Below, one piece after another: positions 46,116 through 56,025 of a stretch of DNA of 64,000 nucleotides. Each line of letters begins with the position of its first letter. Position 1 is the stretch's first letter. The translations under genes and the position numbers were made by a program. Source of the DNA: Artemisia argyi (Eukaryota; Streptophyta; Magnoliopsida; Asterales; Asteraceae); contig CM060704.1 of NCBI GenBank assembly GCA_030686995.1, positions 171,737,718-171,801,717 of the forward strand. Reading direction: 5' to 3'. The notes under the pieces are model-generated. The model had not been told where the DNA came from. It did not search any database and worked only from the letters and a program-made list of their open reading frames with translations.

Positions 46116-47523
46116 TGATGCGTGGGAATCGCAACAGGCTTTACCTCTCGAGGGATCTCGATAAGCTTACAACCCCCACCAGGCAGTGTACCTGATCGTT
46201 GTAGTATAGTATAGTGACAAGTACCGGGGGATTGATCGTTCAGCTTAGGAATAGTGTCGCTAAGATTAGAAAGTCTAATTTACTAGTTCTAAAGGTGAGG
46301 GATGATTATTTTTGTGTTTTTATATTTTTATGAAAGCAAGTAAAATCTCGGGTTTTGAAGGGGTGGGCGGAATTAGTTGCTATTCAACTAACCCAAAACT
46401 AAGATGCAATCAAAATAAAATAATAAAAATGAAAATAAACTAATTATACTAAGGTTGTGAGCAGTAATTGGAGAAAATGTGTTTACTTAGACTTCACTAC
46501 TCCCTAGATATCTTTTACATGTTAATTACTTGTTATAATTGCATGGGTGACGGATCGTATTCCTTAATAACATTCATGGGGTGGCATACATAACTCCCAA
46601 ATTCTATGAGCTCTTATCTCCTCCTACACCATGACCCAGCACAACTATAGGGATTGTAAACAGTGGCTCATGCATTAAATACAACCAATAAAGACCTAGT
46701 ACGCCTCGGTTCATGTTTCTTAAGACGTTCAAGCATGTTACCATTTGGAGATCTGCCAGTTTTCTTAAGCCTAACATATAAATCATTCATCCAAGAACAA
46801 GAATAAACAAGTAATCAACACATAATCAATATCTAGGTTTCATTAGATCTAAGCAAACACAAAGGAGATCTAGCCTAGCATAATGGAATTGAGACAAGAA
46901 CAAGATATAGACAACCAACACATAAATATATTGATTGAATTAGAAGAACACTTATCTCAATTACAATGCAAGGTATCAAGGGTTTGGAACCCTTGAAAAA
47001 CCTGTAAAAGTTGCACCAAATTCGTCTTTAGGGTTTCTCCAAAACTTCTCTCTTTTTAATGTAAAAACTAGAAAACTATATATAGGAAAACTGGGCTGAC
47101 GGCATCAAGACAAACATGTGACGCCGTCACCTCGCCGCCAAATACTTCCTCGGACGGCCTTGATCTCCTTATGACGGCCTGTGTGACGCCGTCACCACCT
47201 ACGGTATTTTATTCTTGGGACTTTGACGCCGTCAGGATGACTTCTGACGCCGTCACCACCTACGGTATTTTATTCTTGCTATCTGACGCCGTCAGGGTGT
47301 AACTCTTGACGCCGTCACCAAGTGCTTCCAGCATGGAAAATTGATACTTTGCCGTTTTCTTCACTTTTATGCTCCAAAAACGTCCAAAATGGCTTCTTTT
47401 CCAGAATTCACTCTCCAAGTACCTAAAATCACAAAAGGAACGATTTAGGGCAATATTTGATCAAATAAAGTCGGATTCGGGCTTAAATGATCCCCTAAAA
47501 ACGGATCATTTTTCGCCTCATCA
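46116..47523 (-). repeat. 3' LTR of element M
   Basis: 1408 bp. It carries six perfect copies of TGACGCCGTCA between 47119 and 47317. Confidence 0.9.
47119..47317. promoter_or_regulatory. Cluster of six TGACGCCGTCA palindromes
   Basis: Exact copies start at 47119, 47184, 47224, 47245, 47284 and 47307. Each is TGACG-C-CGTCA, a palindrome around one base. Its arms are the TGACG core bound by plant bZIP (TGA-type) factors; binding is an inference. Similar clusters occur in the other LTR copies. Confidence 0.5.
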
Positions 47524-50016
47524 TATACCCTTACACTTGAGATTTGCTTGTCCTCAAGCAAATGCGCTTTTATTCTACTCAAAAGACAAGTTAGGGGTCA
47601 TTTAACACTAATATAAAAGTAATTACAACAAATAATCGTTCCACTAAAGACCAATAGACAAGCTCGGAGGTCATACACTAGCACCTCACAAATAGTGTTT
47701 AGATACTCACATCTCTCGGGTGTAATAAAGTAATATAACATTATGGAAATGGAAGATATCTCTCACCACCTGTCATAGCAAAATAGATTACCATAGGCTT
47801 GGGAAAGGATCAAACCTCCACCATATGGCGTAAGCACCTAGGATAAACTATCAAAGAGGTCTTTTAAAGTGTTGTAACGTTAGGTATAGGGATATGAATT
47901 ACACGGTTTTGTTGGATAAAGGAAGTTTTACTGGTGGCGAGTTAACAATCTTGGTTAATTACATGTACAAGATGGCGTTGCTAAGCCAAGACTAGACTCG
48001 ACTTAAGCTAATAAATGAAAAATAACAAAAACATAAAATAAACATAGAATGAAACGGGATGGTAGTCCGTATGTTTTTTTTTTTTCTCTTTCCTTTTCTA
48101 TTTTTTTTTCTTTCTTTTTTTTCTTTTCTTTTTCTTGATTTTTCGATTTTTTTTTTTTTTTTTTTTTGCATACACTCTTACCCTACCATCCAGAATAATA
48201 CATCATAGGGGATGAGAATTCCCCTTACACTTGAATCTTTACATACTTTACATTAAACTATTCTAATGACTCGAATTAAGAAAATCAAAACACTTGGAGC
48301 ACTTTTAAGATTAACGCACATATGAGGGTAATAATATTATGTTCTTTCCCATTACTCCATAAAATAAGTACTTACCCATGAGTCCCAATCGTCCCAAAAC
48401 AATATGTACAAGGATATGACTCGACTTAGCAACCATGTAATCAATTAGAAAGTTAACTTAGGGTTTAACAAATAACAATAATGCACTAAAAATGAGCGCA
48501 TACACGGAAGGCTAAGGCGATTTGGGTGTACATTTAAGTGGGGTGTAACAAATTCTTCCTTTAAGTAAAATGCTTAAAGTTAGAAACGAAAAGATAGGCT
48601 CGGAGGGGTGTACTAGGGGTTTCGTGTACTAAAAATGAGTACAACGCTAAGGGTGTGGAAAAATTAGTTGACTTAACTAGCCAAGTAATATGACTTAAAT
48701 GGTCAAGTAATTATGATACGGGTTTAACACAAGGGTGATCCTAATGCCTCTTATCATGTAGTAAATCCTACCACACGAATGTAGTCTCACTAGCGGTCTC
48801 GGGATGCATCACTAACGCAAGTTCTAGAATCTAAATGCTACCGGTACACTCATAAGCACTAATAATGAATGCTTTTCCTATCAAATCTAAAGGCGAACCT
48901 CACATTTTTGGGTGGAAAATTTTTCTGAATATACGGTTATGTGCTAGTCATACAATCTCCTATCCATGAGACGCTTGCTATGGCTAAAGTTTCACTCCTA
49001 AATGTTGTAAAAAAATTTAAATTTGGCGCTAAAATTGCACTAACAAGTATTTCTCATAGTTTTATTACACATCTACCATTAAACAAAACAAACTCAAGCG
49101 AAAGTGCATATGTAAGGTATCATCTTTTTACCCTCCCCTTACACTTAAGATGAACATTGTCCCCAATGTTCAAGTAAAGAATGTAAAAGTGAAAAAGTAA
49201 AGAGAATGAAATCAAATACTCCCCTGATTCGCTCGGTATGGATTATAGGTGGGCCAGGTTAAATCTTCTTCCAAGAAAACGAACAATCAAAGCTTCCCTT
49301 CCAGAATATAAATCATTTCCTTGTCGAACATAACCTGTGAAACTTGTCAAAATAGACAAGACAACCTCGCGTAAAATCGGCGGCATCCTATATAAGTTCC
49401 TAAATCCTAGAAAACAAAGTAAGATATAATGCTTGTGGAATGAAGTTTGCAGATTTCCTGGAGATTATAAAACTTAATAATTCACAAAAACCATAAGACT
49501 CCGTTAGAAAAACAAAACTAGTAAAATTTCCAGATTTTTGATTCCTGACGCCGTCAAGAGTAAACTCTGACGCCGTCAGAATGGACCTGCAGAAATTCTT
49601 ATGTTAAGTTTCCGGAAAATTTCTGGAAAAACTTGGTCCTACTTCCTGGAAAATCCTGCAAAACTTCATTGTGACTCAATACAATCATTTGACTCTAACA
49701 AATACGAATATACATGTTCATTTATTATTGTGGAGAATCATGATCGGTTTGTTTCTTAAAAACATATTTGGGGTTTCCCCTTACACTTATCTTTTGCAAA
49801 AATACTTTTAGGTTGGAGTTAAGACTAGGCCAAACAACATAGTAAAGTATTTCCACATTTTAATTTAGAAACATAATCAACCAACAATAAAAATAAAACA
49901 TGCATACGGAAGCAAATAACAATCAAACAAATAAAATCACACAAACATGGGTTGCCTCCCAAGAAGCGCTTTTCTTTATTTACGAGTCTTGTAGCTAGAC
50001 TCAAAGTCATGGGTTA
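47524..50016. other. Non-coding 3' part of element M
   Basis: It contains a T-rich tract (48072-48167) and two more TGACGCCGTCA copies at 49546-49556 and 49568-49578. Short ORFs here have no recognisable motifs. It is collinear with element O at 61606-63290. Confidence 0.7.
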
Positions 50017-51003
50017 CTATGTGATCTCATCATTGGTTCCACTCTCTAGGTCGTCTTCTAAACCAGTTTTGTATTCCGGACCTAGTTGCAAGCACTCTTT
50101 GTAGAAACCAAGAATTCTATTTCTAACATACTCTACTCCCCTACGTCTATCCTCCTCATTCCTATAATAAGCCGCTTGCTTGTGTTCTTTTTCGAGATTA
50201 GAGAGAAGGCGGTATTGTTCGATCTTGTAGGGCATTTGATAAGCAACCTCATCATTCTCTTCCTTAAATCTAACTATCCCTAAAGTTGGATCATAACTCA
50301 TCCTAGTGGCCTCAACAAATGGTTTTCTGAATATTATTTGACTTAGGCAAGCATCTATCACCGGACGAGTGTCTTCTACTATCATGAAATCGATTTCATA
50401 GGTAAGATTTCCTATAATCACATGCAATCCCTTCACTCTTCCTGCAAAATTACTTATCAGATTCTTACCGGGCATCATCCTAAAATTGAGTTGCTTCTTC
50501 ATCACCCAATTGTAATAAGTCCTAGTCATGATGTTCACGGGGGATCTAAGGTCGATGTAAGCTTTCCATACATGCATGTGCCCAATATTGCATGGGATGT
50601 TAATGTTAGAGGGATCTCCCATCTTGATAAGGGGGTCGCCAAAGATATATGTTTTCTCGGGACTATCAAATAAATCCTTATGGTATTCCCGTTCTTCCTT
50701 GGTTGGCAACTTATCAAAGTATTCTTCTATAGGTTCTACCTCCTCTAGTTCCTCATCCTTATTAACCTCAACTTCCCTACTCTCATCCTTACTATCGGCT
50801 TCTACTCTAACTTCATCCTTGTCACTCTCCTCTATCTCCTTATCTATTGGCTTAATGGTGACAACATTGACAAAGTAGACATGTTTGGATGATGAGGGGT
50901 CCTTAATTTGGCTTCCCCTATTGGTGTCCCTAGTGTCCTTCCTAGGTGTGATTAACGCTTGGTTGTTGAGGGCTTTCAACAAGTTGTCAATCTTGTTGAT
51001 CAT
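50017..51003 (-). CDS. Protease-like protein of element M
   Basis: 328 residues. An acidic stretch covers residues 53-97. A region resembling a retroviral-type aspartic protease follows, with YIDLRSPVNIM around Asp151 in place of the usual DTG/DSG. No polymerase follows. It reads in the same frame as gag and is separated from it only by a TAA and 12 bases, so the two may once have been one polyprotein. By memory, related ORFs are frequent in Asteraceae genomes, often with misleading names. Cleavage of Gag would be the expected role, but the altered motif leaves activity in doubt. Confidence 0.6.
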   Translation of the reverse strand: MINKIDNLLKALNNQALITPRKDTRDTNRGSQIKDPSSSKHVYFVNVVTIKPIDKEIEESDKDEVRVEADSKDESREVEVNKDEELEEVEPIEEYFDKLPTKEEREYHKDLFDSPEKTYIFGDPLIKMGDPSNINIPCNIGHMHVWKAYIDLRSPVNIMTRTYYNWVMKKQLNFRMMPGKNLISNFAGRVKGLHVIIGNLTYEIDFMIVEDTRPVIDACLSQIIFRKPFVEATRMSYDPTLGIVRFKEENDEVAYQMPYKIEQYRLLSNLEKEHKQAAYYRNEEDRRRGVEYVRNRILGFYKECLQLGPEYKTGLEDDLESGTNDEIT

Positions 51004-51015
51004 CTCCGTTTGTTG

Positions 51016-52254
51016 TTAGTTGAATTCGGTTTCAAACCTAGCTATGCCGGCTTCTTGAGATGCCATGAACTTTGACATCAATCCTTCAAGATTGTTGGTA
51101 CTACCATAGTTGTTAGAAGGATTGTTGTTGAAAGTACGGTTGGATGGTGGACCGTTTGGTTGGAACCGATTAGGTGGGTTGGATGAATTGGGTTGATTTT
51201 GTTTCCACCTAAGGTTTGGGTGATTTTTCCATGAGGGGTTGTACGAATCACCGTAAGTGTTTGGCTCGGGCTTGAAAGTGTACCACTTATCTCCCGCTTC
51301 GTCAGTACGCGTGGATGCGTAGTCCGCAAAAGCTGTTCCGGGGAGTTCCACACAATCACGAGTGTCATGGGGACCACTACATAATTCGCATGAAGAAGTG
51401 ATTTTGTTCACTTGGCTTGAAGGCTTAGGAGCATCGTAGGATTTCATGAGAAACTTGACTTGGTCCTCAAGTTCCATGATCCTACGGTCGGGAGTGCTAG
51501 AATTGTTCGAAGGCAAAGATATTGCCTTGACCGTTTTGTTCAAATCACGGGGATCATTCCAACTTTCGTTGTCATAGAGAGCAAGATCTTCTATGAGTTC
51601 CCATGATTGTTCCGCACTAAGATCACGTAGCTTACCACCTGCCGATTGGTCAATGGTTCGCCTTGTGGAGATGACGATATGGTCATAAAAGATTTGGACT
51701 TGAAGCCAAAGATCTATGCCATGATGAGGTACTTTTTGGAGTAAGTCCTTGAAACGAGTCCATGCTTCATAAAGAGATTCATTTTGACGTTGTTGGAACA
51801 TCAAGATGTCATTCCTAAGCTTAGTAGTTCTCCCCGGTGGGAAAAATTGAGCAAGGAAACGAGTGGTGAGATCATCCCATGTGGTGATGGATCCCGCGGG
51901 TAAACGCTCAAGCCATTGACTAGCTTGATCCCGTAAAGAGAATTGGAATAGGCGTAAACGGGTAGTCTCTCTAGTTTCAACACCTAGGTCTATGGAATCT
52001 ACGATTTTGAGAAAGTCCTTAAGATGTTGGTTTGGATCTTCGGAACGAAGTCCACGAAATGCACATCCGCTTTGCACCAACCGGATGGTGTCGGATCGCA
52101 AGGGGGTCACATTGGCTCCGGTGAGCTCAATGGTGTTTCGGTAGCCTTGATGGCTAGGTCGGGAGTACTCTCCTAAGGTTCGGGGCCTAAGGGGTTCTAA
52201 TGGTGGGTTTTGTTGTGGTGGGATGACGGGTTCAAAGATGTTACCACCTTCCAT
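51016..52254 (-). CDS. gag: Gag protein of element M
   Basis: 412 residues. The retrotransposon gag (capsid) domain covers about residues 75-190, with FLKIVDSIDL, ASQWLERLPAGSITTW and FLAQFFPPGRT. A zinc knuckle, Cys289-X2-Cys292-X3-His296-X4-Cys301, is one residue shorter than the usual CX2CX4HX4C. The C-terminus is rich in Asn, Pro and Ser. It should form capsid particles and bind RNA. It lies 150 bp after the primer-binding site on the - strand. It ends at TAA (51018-51016), directly upstream and in frame with the protease-like ORF. Intact. Confidence 0.85.
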   Translation of the reverse strand: MEGGNIFEPVIPPQQNPPLEPLRPRTLGEYSRPSHQGYRNTIELTGANVTPLRSDTIRLVQSGCAFRGLRSEDPNQHLKDFLKIVDSIDLGVETRETTRLRLFQFSLRDQASQWLERLPAGSITTWDDLTTRFLAQFFPPGRTTKLRNDILMFQQRQNESLYEAWTRFKDLLQKVPHHGIDLWLQVQIFYDHIVISTRRTIDQSAGGKLRDLSAEQSWELIEDLALYDNESWNDPRDLNKTVKAISLPSNNSSTPDRRIMELEDQVKFLMKSYDAPKPSSQVNKITSSCELCSGPHDTRDCVELPGTAFADYASTRTDEAGDKWYTFKPEPNTYGDSYNPSWKNHPNLRWKQNQPNSSNPPNRFQPNGPPSNRTFNNNPSNNYGSTNNLEGLMSKFMASQEAGIARFETEFN

Positions 52255-52403
52255 GATGTCGGATGGTAAAGAGTTAGGAACAAAGACACGAAGAATTAAG
52301 ATAGACTAAAGAAGACGTAAAAATAAAAATAAAATCTTACTAGAGAGGAATCTAGCAAGTAGACCTAATAAAAAGAAATCCTAACCTAGACAATAACTAT
52401 TCC

Positions 52404-52423
52404 CCGGGCTGCGGCGCCAAAAA
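52404..52423 (-). promoter_or_regulatory. Primer-binding site of element M
   Basis: The - strand reads TTTTGGCGCCGCAGCCCGGG two bases inside the 5' LTR. This is the TGGCGCCG-type primer site used by many plant Ty3/gypsy elements. Confidence 0.65.
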
Positions 52424-52502
52424 CTTGATGTGTGGGAATCGCAACAGGCTTTACCTCTCGAGGGATCTCGAGAAGCTTACAACCCCCACCAGGCAGTGTA
52501 CC

Positions 52503-55305
52503 TGTCACAACTCGTAATTTCATGTCCTGCTTCAAACGTCGAAATTCCAATTTTTATCTCGGATAGTTACTATTCACTTTTACTATTCACAAAACACTAT
52601 TCATGTCCTAAATTTTTATTTCATATTCTCGTAAGTTAAACTATTTTAATGATAATCCGAGAGTTTGACGCTCGTCGGATCATTTCTGTAAAAATCACGA
52701 AGCCGTGTCCGAGATTTACATTCAGGTTTAAATGTCCTTCCGGCATCCCGATATGTCTGTAAAACAATATAAACTATAGAAATATGATTTTCTTCCATTT
52801 TACGACAATTCTAAAAGTTTTGAAATTTTACGTTTTCCAGTTCAGCGTTTTACGCGAATTACGCGTTTTAAACCCGCGTTTCCAGTTTTAACAGCGTTTA
52901 AGCAACCCGATGGAACTTACCATTCATTTTATATTTTATTATGGAGTATTTTGACAAGTTTAGTCATTCTTTCAAGTTTCATATTTTTACGATACCCGGA
53001 TTTACGTTTCGCGGTTTAACATTTTACGGTTAGCGATTAACGAAACCAAAACCGACTCCGTGAACTAGATATTAACAAACTTCCTTCATACTCATCCTAA
53101 ATATCTAACAAATATCTAGATACTTTCACTTGTCACTAAAATTACAATTATGCCCTTTTGATAAAATTACAAAATTGCCCTTGGACTATATAATGCCTAA
53201 ACTAGCTCATTTTTCACAAAACAAAAACATCATCTCTTGTTCTTCCTCCCTAGCCACGACCCAAAATGAATACACAAGCAAGATCCATCAATTTTTGAAG
53301 ATCAAGACATAATCAAGCTCTATTTTCCATCCTAGTTAGGGTTTTGTGATAAAACTCTAGTTTTCTTTACATCATCATCTTCAAAACTCATCCAATCATC
53401 AAGTAAGCTTCAAGATCACTTGTTGATCTTTCCATACTTTCATTTTTCTAGTTTCATGTTGTTTATTCAAGATCTATATGCATATGTTAGTTTATACCAC
53501 TCTATTTATACTTTTTATAACTTATGAACCCTAGATACTTAATATAAGTAGATCCATAAGTTTTATTAACATCCTCATGAGATCCACCAAGGTTGGTGAT
53601 GTTTAGGAACCCATGACACCCTAAGAAGGTGTATGGTAGGATTTGGGTTGATTTGAAGTTGTTTGGTTGGTTTTTAGACAAGTTAGTAATTAGGAAAACC
53701 AAGTTTTGACACTTATAGAAAGTTGCTGTCCATTTTTGCAAAACGTGGAAAGATCAGGGGCTTCTGGGTAAATTTGGACCAAATATTTAGAAAATACTTT
53801 CCAATACGGAACTATGGCCGAAAACGGGGATAAAAACGAGTTTATAACGAAGGAGATACGCTAAAAACGAGTTTAACGACGAAAACTATATTTTCCGGAA
53901 ATGCTTGCTGATGAACAGTACTCACGGAAAAATTTGAGCATAAAACTTGATCTAGCCATCCCGACTTATCAAAAATATATTAGTATGTTGTCCCACGATT
54001 CCGGGGATGTAAAGAACGTAGAAAACGAGCTTAAAACGACCAAGATATACACTTTTGAAACTAGGCGAACTATATATATATTTGACAACTTCTAATAGCA
54101 CATATTCTCTTAAGTTATGGAAACACTATAATTCAACGCCAACACTTATTTTCAAACTACGAGTGGTATAGGCTTCATGTGCATGTACATTCATCGCATC
54201 CCCTCATAATCTAAGTAGATCACTATCATTCATTTTAGGTTGCGGTTTGAGATCGAACCTCATTTCTGTGTATCCACTTTATCATCGTAGCTATCGCACC
54301 AGGTGAGTCATAGCCCCTACTCTTTTAAATTGTTTTGTTAACTTTTTGGGGGAGAATACATGCTCGTTTTTACATGAATTATTACTTGAACTCTTTGAAC
54401 ATTGTTTTGAACCCTTTGATTATTACGAACTCTTTTGACTTGTCTTGACCTTATAACTTGTTTTGAACTATTGAACTCAACTTGAATTTTTGAACTTAAT
54501 GTACCGTACGTACTATGACCTAAAGTCTCACCTTATTGGTGGAGCGTGCTAAGTCTCCCTTGTTTGGAGCGTTCTTAACCCTAAAGTCTCACCTTATTGG
54601 TGGAGCGTGCTAAGTCTCCCATGTTCGGAGCGTTCTAAATCGTATATAATAGTTGTATGATGTACTGTTCGTACATTCGCATTGTTCGACGCCTATTAGT
54701 AGTATGAATAGCGCTATTAGAGGTCGGCCAACCTCTCGTCCACCATGTTACGGGACGCATATTATTTAATTAGGGGCTTTGCATGGCATACATTATTATA
54801 TAGGTGGTGCTTATATTGTGACTTATTATGACCGCGGGTACTTGACTACTAAACATGCAACTATATTTTAGCAGTGGGTTGTAAACACACAGGTTACAAG
54901 TCTCTTATGGCGGGACTTGTAACTGAGTGGATTTACGATGCCTTTGCTGTGTGATCATTTTCTATATACTTTACTTGTTAAACAAACTCTATGAACTCAC
55001 CAACCTCGTGTTGACACTTTAGCATGTATTTTCAGGTTTTAAGCTATGGCACGCTACAGGAGGTTTTGGCAGGGCATGGCATGGTCATAGAAGACTCTGA
55101 TATTCTTATGGGGACCGTTTTAAAACTATTTTAAGGGCCTACTTCCGCACTACTTTTAATGATGTAAATTCAACATTTTTGATTAAACGATTTTATTCTA
55201 AATGATTAAAGTGAAAATCATTTTTGAACTTGTGTTATAATACCGATTGAGTTACACCCCAGCTACACGTATGCTTCCGCTGGACCCGATTTTGGGGGTG
55301 TGACA
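52503..55305 (+). repeat. 5' LTR of element T
   Basis: 2803 bp. Short ORFs inside have identical copies 3523 bp downstream in the 3' LTR and are not genes. It holds a 61-bp tandem duplication at 54519-54636. Confidence 0.93.
54519..54636 (+). repeat. Two-copy 61-bp tandem repeat in the T LTR
   Basis: The units start cctaaagtctcaccttattg at 54519 and 54580. They are copied in the 3' LTR at 58042-58159. Confidence 0.85.
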
Positions 55306-56025
55306 GATTGGTATCAGAGCTTTGGCTATAGCGAACTAAGTGTTTTTAAAACCTAGACTATAGCTACTTTTACGAAAAACTTAACCCTATGACCGTCACG
55401 TGCCTGCCTGCCAAGCTGAAGCCTCATTGTGGTTTGTTGCTGACTTAGGTGATGAGATTTGTGTCTCATTATCTGGTATATTATATTCACTTATTCTAGT
55501 TGATTACTATAATTGTCTTTCATATAAGCATGATTCACGTATCATATATTTCACCGCGTTATGTTTTCTTTGCATAGTTTCATCATTTGACCTCGAGTTT
55601 GGTCACCTGCCTTAGTCTTTCTGAACGTCTTGGTATTTGTGAAGGACATAGTATTAGTATAACTGAGCTGAGTATTTCAAAATTCATGGAACCTCGGTGG
55701 AATATAGACTAGTCACCTATATTCAACCCGGGATAGTGGGACATAGGCTGACTACCTATATCCGACTCAGAAATGAATTTTGCAACACTGAGAATGGTTA
55801 TAATAAAATTCTGTCTGGATTGAATCCTCTACTCAGTTTCCAATGTTTCATTTATGTGTGTGTATACCCTCGTTGTCAGAACGCTTATACTTTTCATCAC
55901 CTTGTGAACCGCCGCCTGGAAACACGTCAACTGGTCATTTCATCTCATGAATCTTCACCTTTAAACCACTTCAGAGACCAACACAAACTGAACTTCGGGA
56001 CGAAGTTCCTTTTAGAGGGGAAGAA
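55306..56025 (+). other. Short non-coding internal region of element T
   Basis: 720 bp between the LTRs. ORFs of 71 and 130 codons (55400-55615, 55697-56089) show no gag or pol motif, and the second runs into the LTR. The end has the polypurine tract agaggggaagaa (56014-56025). Confidence 0.75.
55309..55320 (+). promoter_or_regulatory. Primer-binding site of element T
   Basis: TGGTATCAGAGC, three bases after the 5' LTR, is complementary to the 3' end of plant initiator tRNA-Met. Confidence 0.88.

Noticed and set aside
46604..46786. Conserved 60-codon ORF repeated at 59245 and 60517
   Set aside because: It is part of the LTR sequence of the M/C/O family. The repetition is due to LTR copies, and no start context or domain supports a protein.
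53130..54095. ORFs of 60-79 codons, each present twice (again at 56653-57618)
   Set aside because: They lie in the long LTRs of element T. The duplication is the LTR pair, and there are no known motifs.
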